DNA of 25,287 nt from a virus: IMG/VR virus record IMGVR_UViG_3300001097_000055, positions 1-25,287 of that record; one strand, 5' to 3'. A program made the position numbers and the translations under genes. The first letter of the stretch is position 1, and each line of letters begins with the position of its first letter. Shown here in pieces: positions 1-6,046 of this stretch. The notes beneath the pieces were generated by a model, which saw nothing but the letters and a program-made list of their open reading frames with translations, made no database searches and had not been told where the DNA came from.

Positions 1-2314
1 TTACACCTACTACCGACTGATAAGAGCTATCATAAGCGGTCTCGCTAGGGAATGCGGCGGGGTTAACCGTCATCATATCCTTAAGTCTCTCTAGCGCGCG
101 CGTTGCAGGTGTGTTAACCGTGCCTCTTCCTTCTTCAATGTTATTTCGGAGCCATGAAATCGACTCGAAAATATCATCATTCGTAATGATATCTGGTAAT
201 ATTCCATAGAAATGAGCGACAAGAAGCGATGTCCATATAAGGGAAACTGAATCCATAATTCTGACTAGTTCTTTGTCATCACATGAAGCTCTGAGTTGGA
301 GTTCTAAAGATTCATCCAAGGTTTTAATATCCGCCACATTTCCGATTATGGCCTCCGCAAATTCGTTGCCTGCGAATCCATAATTTGCGGATGACCACTC
401 CTGAATATTCTTCGCATGATCAAACGATTTCGTTAAATCGCCATCCTGTATATGAATGTCTATAGCCCGTACCGATTCACCTCCTTGTTGCAGGTTTCCC
501 AGCCAATCTTTTATTGAATTTTCGCCCGTCGACACTAGGGATAAATCCCATGTTAGATCTGCGCGCTCTTCAATATCACTAGTCATTCGCCCTTTTCCTT
601 TACCATTCGCGATCATCATGATGACTTTTCGGAGGCTTTCTTTATCCCGTTGGGATGTTCCAAACTCCTTTAACTCGTCTTGAATAAGGCAAGCTCCAGA
701 CATGTTCTGTGCGGATATTTCAAGCCTGTTATCCGTTGTTCTCCATGTTCCAATCATAGCTCCTGGTTTGGGTTGTCCCCAAATTGATGCCGCTGCTAGC
801 ATTGAGGTTGTCTTCCCTACAGTAGATTCTCCGAAGAAATGCCCGATATAGGATGCTTTACCTAAAGGTTTTACCAAACATCCTGAGAAAGAAATTCCAA
901 GTGCTATAAGTAGGCCATGACTTCCGCTGATGTGAGTTTCGACACCTTCTTTCCACCCATCAAGTGATCCTTTTCTTTGAGATCTTTTAGCGGCTCCCTT
1001 CCCTTTAACAATCCAATCCTGACCCCAACAACGGTTTCCATTAATATATACGGGATTTCCCTCGGAATCTTCTTGCCAACCCTGTAATGTGGTGGAAGTC
1101 AATTCTTTCTTGGATAACGAAGAATTGCTATAAAAATTTATGGCTTTGATAAATTCGTCGCTTTTCCCTGGGCTAATAATGGTTTTATGAATCAAGCGAC
1201 TCATCTCAGTATTCTTGTCATTTGTATTTGTGAACGCCGAAAAACTTAAAGACTCATAGTGCACATTTTCTCGAATATCATGGCACCTGAACCTTACGGC
1301 ACGGTGACCAGATTCACGGTCCAGTTCTGAGGTGATGGGGTATATATGACGGGCGATGGTAAAGCTCTTGCTGACGTCCTCATGTCCCTCCATGATTGTT
1401 TGAGAACCGTCCTTTTCTTTGAGAACCGTCCACACAGACTTACGAACGATGTTGCCATAAGTATAGCGAGTCATTGGATTAACATTCAGAGTTTGGGGTC
1501 GGGTCTCTAAGATAGAAGTCCATTTTACATAGGCATCAGGAGAGGTGCTAATGACCTCAACGGCATTATTCTTGCCTTCTTTTGCATGGCCCGCCAGACG
1601 TTTCAGTCTCGAAATTTGTCGAAGACCTGGATCTAGTATCAATGCATCGACTTCTTCTTTGGGTAGGTCGAGTTCTTCCGCCAATTGGTCTACTATTTCG
1701 AGTACAGACGCCTCTAAGGTGTCATACCTAGCTTCGTGGTCTTCTCTTGATACAGCTCTCACACTTTCGGAGCACTTGAAGGTTACGTGCATTTTAGAGC
1801 GCGTAACGTCGTTAGGATCTGGTGTTGTTATTTCAGTTACGCATGAAGGCATTCCTAACTTTCCTAACTCACTCGAAATCTTGTTTACCAAAGAAACTAA
1901 AGGTTTTCGGCCAGTTGTGCCTAATTTCAGGTCGTCTTTTGTGCCATCAAAATCCAGTACAACTAGACGACCTGCACCAGAATCTTGCGACATTCTTTCC
2001 GAAATTCTTTTGAGATTCCAACCGCCATGGGTCTGGTTTATTCCTGCGTGTTCTGGGAATTTAGGATCGTATCCTTTATCTTTATCCTTAGTTTTCTTGA
2101 GAATAAGGTCATTTGAATCATCTTTATATAGGTATGGCGCGGATGGAATTATACAAACGGCGCTGGACATATACCCAACACTGACCTTCTCGAAATCTAG
2201 ATCAGTGGCTTCACAATACTTCTTTGCTTGAAGTATTCTTTCATTCTTAGCATGACCAGCGTCTCTTAGAGTTTTCATTAAGCGGTTTTGTACATCATAT
2301 TTACTTATTTTCAT
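1..2314 (-). CDS. PrimPol-like primase / DUF927 ATPase (partial)
   Basis: Open reading frame of at least 771 codons from the ATG at 2314 to the left edge, with no stop inside the window. A GGAG ribosome site lies just upstream. The middle and C-terminal parts match the DUF927 ATPase family: a hydrophobic lead-in, Walker A GESTVGKT at residues 495-502, AASIWG after it, then a TDNRLE segment and a Walker B-like IQDEL at about 544-548. The N-terminal part has an archaeo-eukaryotic-primase-like pattern: VLDFDG with DFD at 121-123, a SKMH segment after it, and a RQISRLKRLAGH segment near 230-243. I infer a replicative primase-helicase. The ATPase call is strong; the primase call rests on short motifs. 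It is the last visible gene of the leftward operon, 35 bp after its neighbour. The true C-terminus lies outside the window. Confidence 0.85.
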   Translation of the reverse strand, partial: MKISKYDVQNRLMKTLRDAGHAKNERILQAKKYCEATDLDFEKVSVGYMSSAVCIIPSAPYLYKDDSNDLILKKTKDKDKGYDPKFPEHAGINQTHGGWNLKRISERMSQDSGAGRLVVLDFDGTKDDLKLGTTGRKPLVSLVNKISSELGKLGMPSCVTEITTPDPNDVTRSKMHVTFKCSESVRAVSREDHEARYDTLEASVLEIVDQLAEELDLPKEEVDALILDPGLRQISRLKRLAGHAKEGKNNAVEVISTSPDAYVKWTSILETRPQTLNVNPMTRYTYGNIVRKSVWTVLKEKDGSQTIMEGHEDVSKSFTIARHIYPITSELDRESGHRAVRFRCHDIRENVHYESLSFSAFTNTNDKNTEMSRLIHKTIISPGKSDEFIKAINFYSNSSLSKKELTSTTLQGWQEDSEGNPVYINGNRCWGQDWIVKGKGAAKRSQRKGSLDGWKEGVETHISGSHGLLIALGISFSGCLVKPLGKASYIGHFFGESTVGKTTSMLAAASIWGQPKPGAMIGTWRTTDNRLEISAQNMSGACLIQDELKEFGTSQRDKESLRKVIMMIANGKGKGRMTSDIEERADLTWDLSLVSTGENSIKDWLGNLQQGGESVRAIDIHIQDGDLTKSFDHAKNIQEWSSANYGFAGNEFAEAIIGNVADIKTLDESLELQLRASCDDKELVRIMDSVSLIWTSLLVAHFYGILPDIITNDDIFESISWLRNNIEEGRGTVNTPATRALERLKDMMTVNPAAFPSETAYDSSYQSVVGV

Positions 2315-2349
2315 TGCTATTCTCCGTGTGTTTTGGTTTTGGTGTCTGT

Positions 2350-2838
2350 TTAATCTTCGCAGTTTTCGAACAATGCTGCTTGAGATTCTCCATTCTTCCT
2401 GGATGACTCAAAGTGTTTCTTGTAGGATATATAAGCGTCGTAACGCGCGGCGAGCCAATTAGCAGCATCTACATACCCGGAGGCTGAGAAATTTTGATTT
2501 GTGTCGTAATTCCCACACTGCCAGAATCTGATCAGGCAGATAGCATCGCCCCCTGTCCCCGTCTTGTAGTGAGTCCATGTGGTTCCATCACCCCTTATAT
2601 GAATCTTTGGAGGGCCTGTGTGCGTTTCGCCCGGCATAGACCATCTTCCTGAAGGATCATCATACCATCCTCCTATATCCCGTAGCACGCCCTCTATGGG
2701 CAGGCTCTGGAGTTTGGGAAAGTCGATTTCGGTGTGTGTATAAGTATGATGAGTTTCGTAACCCCCATCAGTTCTTCGAGCGATCTTAACATCTTTTCCG
2801 ATGTTTTCGTCCCCTTTTCCAAATCCTATTTTAGTCAT
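2350..2838 (-). CDS. CHC2-zinc-finger-like primase accessory protein without zinc-binding cysteines
   Basis: 162 residues; GAGGA ribosome site upstream of the ATG at 2838. Residues about 64-131 have the layout of the CHC2 domain of DnaG-type primases: a turn (RWSMPGETHTGPPKI), a strand (KIHIRGDG), an aromatic segment leading into YKTGTGGDAICLIRF, then a helix YVDAANWLAARY. In CHC2 domains the matching positions carry CPFH and CFGC zinc ligands followed by GGDAI and an EAL..LA helix. Here those ligands are replaced (W/S, P, T), so zinc binding is probably lost. The only cysteines are C101, C108 and C160. The gene lies directly upstream of the PrimPol/DUF927 gene, so a role in primer synthesis or template recognition is likely. 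The family call is my pattern match, not a database result. Confidence 0.6.
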   Translation of the reverse strand: MTKIGFGKGDENIGKDVKIARRTDGGYETHHTYTHTEIDFPKLQSLPIEGVLRDIGGWYDDPSGRWSMPGETHTGPPKIHIRGDGTTWTHYKTGTGGDAICLIRFWQCGNYDTNQNFSASGYVDAANWLAARYDAYISYKKHFESSRKNGESQAALFENCED

Positions 2839-2887
2839 GTTCTAGTCCTCAGTAAGATATAGCTGTTTTCCGAATTAAACATTTTCA

Positions 2888-3070
2888 TCATTTCTTCATC
2901 ATTTCTTCTGTGCTTAAAGAATCTTCGCTATCGAAATGCTCAATCAATAGAGTTCGAATAAGTGCGCTCATTGTGGTTCCTTTTAGAGCCGCTTCTACCC
3001 TCACACGACGCGCGAATTCTTGTTTTACTTTCGTCGTGATAATTGTGATATCATCGGTGAGGTTGCTCAT
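2888..3070 (-). CDS. Ribbon-helix-helix (Arc/MetJ-type) DNA-binding protein
   Basis: 60 residues, first gene of the leftward operon, with an AAGGAG ribosome site 7 nt before the ATG at 3070. The fold reads as a short strand with alternating residues (DITIITTKVKQEF), helix A (ARRVRVEAALKG), the turn TTMS and helix B (ALIRTLLIEHF), which is the ribbon-helix-helix layout of small phage and plasmid repressors. Such proteins bind short repeated operators as dimers. The repeats just upstream (3178-3217 and the intergenic ATAGGTGT copies) are plausible targets, and autoregulation is likely. The C-terminal EEMMKK tail lies in an 11-bp tandem duplication (2886-2907), so the tail has probably changed recently. 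Function as a repressor or replication regulator is inferred. Confidence 0.75.
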   Translation of the reverse strand: MSNLTDDITIITTKVKQEFARRVRVEAALKGTTMSALIRTLLIEHFDSEDSLSTEEMMKK

Positions 3071-3126
3071 AATATTTCTCCTTAAGTAAGATGCTGTGAG
3101 TGGAAATGTATTCCGTTATGTTCGAG

Positions 3127-3148
3127 TACACACCTATACAGTATTATA
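3127..3148 (-). promoter_or_regulatory. Leftward promoter with ATAGGTGT element
   Basis: Read on the minus strand, a perfect TATAAT at 3148-3143 is followed by ACTGTATAGGTGTG. No good -35 hexamer is seen 16-18 bp upstream, so an activator or extended contact may be needed. The CTGYATAGGTG part recurs after the -10-like boxes at 5900 and 6030. It would give a leader of about 65 nt before the ribbon-helix-helix gene. Confidence 0.5.
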
Positions 3149-3177
3149 AAAGGATAATTGCTAATATGCCTAATTCT

Positions 3178-3217
3178 GATGAAAATAGATGAAAATAGAT
3201 GAAAATAGATGAAAATA
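3178..3217. repeat. Four tandem 10-bp direct repeats (GATGAAAATA)
   Basis: Four uninterrupted perfect copies of GATGAAAATA at 3178, 3188, 3198 and 3208. One repeat per DNA helical turn suits cooperative binding on one DNA face, as in iterons or repressor arrays. They lie about 30 bp upstream of the leftward -10 box and at the edge of the origin-like region. The role is inferred. Confidence 0.8.
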
Positions 3218-3289
3218 CGTTGATTTTCGGGAAAAAATTAGTTGTTTGTGATTCTTTTGAATCCTGCGAAAAACTGACTACTTAGCAGG

Positions 3290-3655
3290 AAACAGTTAGC
3301 CTCCCTGAATCTCTTGGTTAACTGATTTTCGTGTTTTTAAGTCAAAATCGGGTGTTGGCTAACTGTAGTTAGACATTGGCTAACTCTTAAATCGATGAGT
3401 TAGTCATGAAAATCGATGTTTTAGAGTATCGTAAGGAGGTTTTGGCTAACTGTCTAACTAATAATAAGTAATAAGAGTATATATATATATATAGACCATT
3501 TCTGTATAACCTCTGATATTTCTTCTTCCTTGTATATATCCCTCCCCTATCCCCCGATCTGTTAGACAGTTAGCCAAAAGTCTGAAAAGCGTCGCTTAAT
3601 GGTGTCGTAGCTAGGTTTTTGCTGGCTAACTAACTAAAAAAACCTAGTTAGCTGC
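3290..3655. other. Candidate replication origin: TTGGCTAACT repeats and 19-bp inverted repeat
   Basis: Copies or near copies of TTGGCTAACTG are at 3314-3324 (one mismatch), 3355-3365, 3376-3385, 3442-3452 and 3623-3631 on the plus strand, and at 3293-3301, 3567-3577 and 3646-3652 on the minus strand. The 3442 and 3567 copies are the core of a perfect 19-bp inverted repeat (3440-3458 and 3561-3579) separated by 102 bp. Between them lie a 16-nt alternating TA tract (3478-3493) and a pyrimidine-rich stretch (3510-3556). A further hairpin pairs CTAGGTTTTT near 3611-3620 with AAAAACCTAG near 3638-3647. No gene is supported here. Repeats, AT-rich DNA and adjacent primase/helicase genes are the usual marks of a phage origin; the call is inferred. 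Confidence 0.6.
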
Positions 3656-4139
3656 AAAACTTGAAGCGCTAGCTCGATTTAAGCGCAGAAATTTCAAATC
3701 CTAAACACTCTTGTAATTCTGAAATGTCAAGCGAACGTCACATCAGCACCTTGAAACCATCGAAAACTCTTAGCGGGGGATACATGGTGGCTATTCACGT
3801 AATCGATCAGTGGGGTGTTTTGGTATAAACTAAGATAATAGTATAAGAGCGTCTCTATTAGTCAGAACTAGCATACCAGTATGCCAACTGAAAGTATGAT
3901 CAGTAGTTTGAGATGCCATACACGAATATCAGATCAGATGTAAGATGTTGAAGCCTATGACCACAGTCCTCATCATCATGATCATGATAATACTACTGAG
4001 ACAAACAGACAGCTATCAAATAACAACTCTTAGTAGGTGACGTGACTTAGTTATCATGTAACTTATTAGAATGGATGTTTGATAGGTGTTTGGAACTCAT
4101 AGGTGTTTTAAGGTGATGTTGATTCAAACAATGCAATGC
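3656..4139. promoter_or_regulatory. Gene-free control region with palindromes and TGATCAGTAG repeats
   Basis: No supported gene. Visible elements are: the inverted repeat GCATAC-CA-GTATGC at 3871-3884; the perfect 14-bp palindrome ATCATGATCATGAT at 3975-3988; TGATCAGTAG at 3897-3906 and again at 4149-4158 inside the spacer of the next promoter; and the near copy CGATCAGTGG at 3804-3813. These look like operators for one or more regulators. The assignment is inferred from their symmetry and position. Confidence 0.4.
4082..4108 (+). repeat. Direct repeat ATAGGTGTTT x2
   Basis: Two perfect copies at 4082-4091 and 4099-4108, 17 bp apart start to start, ending 31 bp before the -35 hexamer of the AP2-gene promoter. 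The same ATAGGTGT octamer sits, inverted, downstream of the leftward -10 box (3130-3137) and again at 5910-5917. It could be an operator or activator site. Confidence 0.5.
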
Positions 4140-4167
4140 TTGACATTCTGATCAGTAGAATGATAAT
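4140..4167 (+). promoter_or_regulatory. Sigma70-type promoter of the AP2-domain gene
   Basis: Perfect TTGACA at 4140-4145, a 16-bp spacer, and GATAAT at 4162-4167 (5 of 6 to TATAAT). The spacer contains TGATCAGTAG (4149-4158), which also occurs at 3897-3906, so binding there could occlude RNA polymerase. The leader to the ATG at 4228 is about 55 nt. Confidence 0.7.
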
Positions 4168-4227
4168 GTGTTGTTGTAAGATGAAACTGAGAATCACCAA
4201 ACCAAACCTAATTAAAGGAATTATGTT

Positions 4228-4752
4228 ATGACTGAATCCGAATCCAAGAAGATCATCCCAAAAAACATGCCGAACCCGAATCCAAACTTCCATCAAAACA
4301 ATTTACCTTTGTCGGATCTAAAAGGAGTTCGTGCCAGACGCACGTCAAAAGGAAATTATCGTTGGATCGCGACCGTCTGGTTAGGATCCACGACTCGTAC
4401 TCGCCGACACATCGGAACATATGAGAGTCCAGAACACGCCCATGTTGCTCATGTCGTCGCGACTATGGTGGTGAGTCCTTATAGTGACTGGGAATCGATG
4501 TATAACACCTTGCTGGAATCCCTCGAACCTGATTCACCTGATTGGGGCCACTCTTGTAGGCTTGATCTCCAGTCAACCCTTGTGAAATACCAGAAATCAG
4601 GTGATCTAAAGATTTATGATCACAAACTGAAGGAACCCCTAACAGCGAGGCTCACGTCGTATGGGATTGCTGAGAAGGTCCAAAAAGCCTTTAGTTACCT
4701 CCATTTAGGACCCGACCATGTGAACACATTATATATTAGAAAGTTGGGCTAG
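4228..4752 (+). CDS. AP2-domain DNA-binding protein
   Basis: 174 residues; AAAGGA ribosome site before the ATG. Residues 33-79 read as an AP2 domain: GVRARR, then YRWIATVWLG, a basic stretch TRTRRHIGTY, and the helix SPEHAHVAHVVATM, matching the three-strand-plus-helix layout (GVR..., W.A.I, LGTF, eeAa.AyD). In phages such domains often sit on homing endonucleases, but no HNH, GIY-YIG or other nuclease motif is seen. The C-terminal ~90 residues are not recognised. The N-terminus is low-complexity (ESESKK, NPNPN). First of three rightward early-type genes, with its own strong promoter. A sequence-specific DNA-binding role, perhaps as a transcription regulator, is inferred. Confidence 0.7.
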   Translation: MTESESKKIIPKNMPNPNPNFHQNNLPLSDLKGVRARRTSKGNYRWIATVWLGSTTRTRRHIGTYESPEHAHVAHVVATMVVSPYSDWESMYNTLLESLEPDSPDWGHSCRLDLQSTLVKYQKSGDLKIYDHKLKEPLTARLTSYGIAEKVQKAFSYLHLGPDHVNTLYIRKLG

Positions 4753-4842
4753 GATGGCCTGGATCATGCTTGACTGGTGTGTAACCCCGTGTTAGGTGTG
4801 TTATGCATCAACAGCAGTGCAGAATAAATGTTTGAAATAAGT

Positions 4843-4877
4843 TTGGAAAGCACCTATCGGGTTGCTATAAATAGGTG
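4843..4877 (+). promoter_or_regulatory. Sigma70-type promoter, TTGGAA-17-TATAAATAGGTG
   Basis: TTGGAA at 4843-4848, an exact 17-bp spacer, TATAAA at 4866-4871, followed by ATAGGTG (4871-4877). The same layout recurs at 5213-5247, also upstream of a small gene. The two share GCTATAAATAGRTG although their spacers differ. Confidence 0.75.
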
Positions 4878-4893
4878 AGAATGAGAATGACAA

Positions 4894-4925
4894 ACCGAAC
4901 GCTGGAATTAACCAGCACAACCGAA
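4894..4925 (+). other. Structured mRNA leader: ACCGAA-hairpin-ACCGAA
   Basis: ACCGAA at 4894-4899, a 5-bp hairpin (GCTGG 4901-4905, loop AATTAA, CCAGC 4912-4916), then ACCGAA at 4920-4925 and the AAGGAG ribosome site at 4927-4932. The leader of the next gene has the same order with a different stem sequence. Possible protein- or RNA-binding control element or mRNA stabiliser; function inferred. Confidence 0.5.
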
Positions 4926-4938
4926 GAAGGAGATTAAA

Positions 4939-5205
4939 ATGAGCAAGTATCCCCTGACAGCCGTAGAGAGAGAGTACAACAGTGCACGAAGCTTCTCTCA
5001 CTATGAGAAGATGATCATGGATGGGAAGACCTTAACCCCACGAAACATCTTAGCGCGTGCCATCTATCTGATCTCGACGGGTGATCGTGAAAGATGCCTG
5101 ACTACATCGGGTGGAAAAGGGATTGAACAAAGTCTCGCCAAAGATTTCTACTATCCTCACGAAGCACTTCGGATAATCTCAAGTGCTTCCTCACCTCCGA
5201 TTTGA
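4939..5205 (+). CDS. Small hypothetical early-type protein
   Basis: 88 residues; strong AAGGAG ribosome site 6 nt before the ATG, own promoter at 4843-4877 and a structured leader. I do not recognise a family. The protein is mixed charged (EREYNSARSFSHYEKM near the N-terminus), has one predicted helix (RNILARAIYLIST) and no membrane segment or signal peptide. A perfect 9-bp inverted repeat (5161-5169 and 5181-5189, GAAGCACTT) lies in the last 15 codons. With no T-run it is more likely a message-stability hairpin than a terminator. The expression signals suggest a real, well-expressed gene; its job is unknown. Confidence 0.7.
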   Translation: MSKYPLTAVEREYNSARSFSHYEKMIMDGKTLTPRNILARAIYLISTGDRERCLTTSGGKGIEQSLAKDFYYPHEALRIISSASSPPI

Positions 5206-5212
5206 ATTTGTT

Positions 5213-5247
5213 TTGGAGAGTCTGGAGTGAGTCGCTATAAATAGATG
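5213..5247 (+). promoter_or_regulatory. Sigma70-type promoter, TTGGAG-17-TATAAATAGATG
   Basis: TTGGAG at 5213-5218, 17-bp spacer, TATAAA at 5236-5241, followed by ATAGATG. It is the sister of the promoter at 4843-4877: same hexamer type, same spacer length, same GCTATAAATAG core. It begins 8 bp after the stop of the upstream gene. Confidence 0.75.
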
Positions 5248-5262
5248 CATGATGAACACGAA

Positions 5263-5302
5263 ACCGAAGCTCCTAAGCAATTTCGCTAGGAGCAAATCCG
5301 AA
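5263..5302 (+). other. Structured mRNA leader: ACCGAA-hairpin-CCGAA
   Basis: ACCGAA at 5263-5268 is followed at once by a hairpin: GCTCCT (5269-5274), a bulged A, AGC (5276-5278), a six-nt loop AATTTC, GCT (5285-5287) and AGGAGC (5288-5293). CCGAA follows at 5298-5302 and the AGGA ribosome site at 5304-5307. The distance from the -10 box to ACCGAA is 22 nt here and 23 nt in the sister leader. The stem differs in sequence but keeps its place, which hints at selection on structure. Confidence 0.5.
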
Positions 5303-5313
5303 CAGGAAATGAA

Positions 5314-5730
5314 ATGAGTAACGGACAATGCACGCACATCACGAACAATGCAACTACGTTTCTTGAGTATCTCTATAACGACGGCTCGCTGCAAGTGATC
5401 ACCGGAGGTGCCCACAAGCAACTGGACAGCTTGACCGATGATATGATGATAAAGTCGGGCGGCATCAACCCTAAGCCGCTCGTAACAATCGTAGACGAGC
5501 TGAAGACGACCTTTGAGAATAAAGTAAAGCCGCTCGGCTACATGGATTTCTTCAAACAAGACAGAAATCTGTGTATCCAATTCTTCCAGCACATTGTTGT
5601 ATTGGCGGAACTCCTGGATCACGTGCCTGCACAGCCTTTGACTCAGAGGTTTCTCGATGAACTGATCAATGAGGAGATTCCAGTTCTCGGGTATGACTTC
5701 ATCGAGAAACTCGCCAATCTTCCTATCTGA
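5314..5730 (+). CDS. Hypothetical early-type protein
   Basis: 138 residues, AGGA ribosome site 6 nt before the ATG, own promoter and structured leader. No family recognised. The protein looks helical and soluble (LVTIVDELKTTFENKVKPLG, FLDELINEEIPVLGYDFIEKL) with no membrane segment. A longer minus-strand frame of 183 codons covers the same DNA (5191-5742). I prefer the plus strand because of the promoter, the ribosome site and the shared leader design. It closes the early-type block and is followed by a bidirectional terminator. Function unknown. Confidence 0.65.
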   Translation: MSNGQCTHITNNATTFLEYLYNDGSLQVITGGAHKQLDSLTDDMMIKSGGINPKPLVTIVDELKTTFENKVKPLGYMDFFKQDRNLCIQFFQHIVVLAELLDHVPAQPLTQRFLDELINEEIPVLGYDFIEKLANLPI

Positions 5731-5833
5731 GAGTTCCAGCAAGCCTTAATCCTCACACTCTTAATGAGGCCGGGGGTACTAACCCTAGTTCAAGATAAGA
5801 ATGCCTCTAAGGTGGTAAATAGAAAGCCTGATA

Positions 5834-5877
5834 TCAAAACCCTCAATAAGAAGTAAAACTTTTATTGAGGGTTTTGA
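5834..5877. terminator. Bidirectional terminator hairpin
   Basis: A perfect 16-bp stem (5834-5849 with 5862-5877) and a 12-nt loop. The GC core CCCTCA/TGAGGG is flanked by AAAA and TTTT on the outer side, so it could act from both strands. It ends the early-type block and shields the late genes. The rest of 5731-5833 shows no gene. Confidence 0.75.
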
Positions 5878-5897
5878 CCGTTAAAAACAATAATCCT

Positions 5898-5917
5898 CTT
5901 ATATTCTGCATAGGTGT
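5898..5917 (+). promoter_or_regulatory. Promoter-like repeat, copy 1 (CTTATATTCTGCATAGGT)
   Basis: An 18-bp sequence at 5898-5915 repeated exactly at 6028-6045. It contains TATATT (5 of 6 to the sigma70 -10 consensus) and the ATAGGTGT element. No -35 hexamer at correct spacing is seen (TTGACC at 5874-5879 is about 20 bp away), suggesting an activator-dependent late promoter. It sits between the two terminators. Confidence 0.5.
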
Positions 5918-6004
5918 ATATATCTTGTCATGAGGATATATGTGTCCTGTGTAAGGGTTAAAACCCCACTCAAGTTTTCTGACATTTCTTGAGTGGGGTT
6001 TTTT
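5918..6004 (+). ncRNA. Possible ~90-nt small RNA between promoter repeat and terminator
   Basis: The interval starts just after a promoter-like repeat and ends in a strong intrinsic terminator. It has a 5' hairpin formed by ATATATC and GATATAT around 5918-5941, then the terminator hairpin. The only frame is about 20 codons from an ATG near 5930 and runs into the terminator stem without a ribosome site, so a coding role is unlikely. The transcript is inferred; it could instead be just an insulated promoter relic. Confidence 0.35.
5960..6004 (+). terminator. Strong intrinsic terminator
   Basis: Perfect 15-bp stem AAAACCCCACTCAAG (5960-5974) with 5988-6002, a 13-nt loop, and a T-run to 6004. 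It lies upstream of the terminase promoter-like repeat. Confidence 0.9.
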
Positions 6005-6027
6005 ATGTTTAATATCTCGGTTTTCTC

Positions 6028-6046
6028 CTTATATTCTGCATAGGTA
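6028..6046 (+). promoter_or_regulatory. Promoter-like repeat, copy 2, before the terminase genes
   Basis: Exact second copy of CTTATATTCTGCATAGGT, 27 bp before the terS ATG and 24 bp after the terminator T-run. Directly downstream a second ATAGGTA (6060-6066) serves as the ribosome site (AGGT) for the ATG at 6072. It probably starts the late transcript. Confidence 0.55.

Noticed and set aside
1545-2231. 228-codon plus-strand frame opposite the primase/helicase gene
   Set aside because: It mirrors a strong minus-strand gene with recognisable PrimPol/DUF927 motifs; composition is typical of a shadow (Ser/Leu-rich).
3178-3217. CRISPR array
   Set aside because: The repeats are 10 bp long and directly adjoining, with no spacers.
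3406-3471. 21-codon frame MKIDVLEYRKEVLANC... within the iteron region
   Set aside because: No ribosome site, overlaps the inverted repeat and is too short to support.
4866-4877. Archaeal TATA box (TATAAATAG) implying an archaeal virus
   Set aside because: A -35-like TTGGAA lies exactly 17 bp upstream in both copies, and strong Shine-Dalgarno sites occur throughout; a bacterial promoter explains it better.
5191-5742. 183-codon minus-strand frame opposite the 138-residue gene
   Set aside because: No promoter or ribosome site was seen for it, while the plus-strand gene has a sigma70-type promoter, structured leader and AGGA site.
5930-5992. 20-codon frame in the possible small RNA
   Set aside because: Runs through the terminator stem and lacks a ribosome site.
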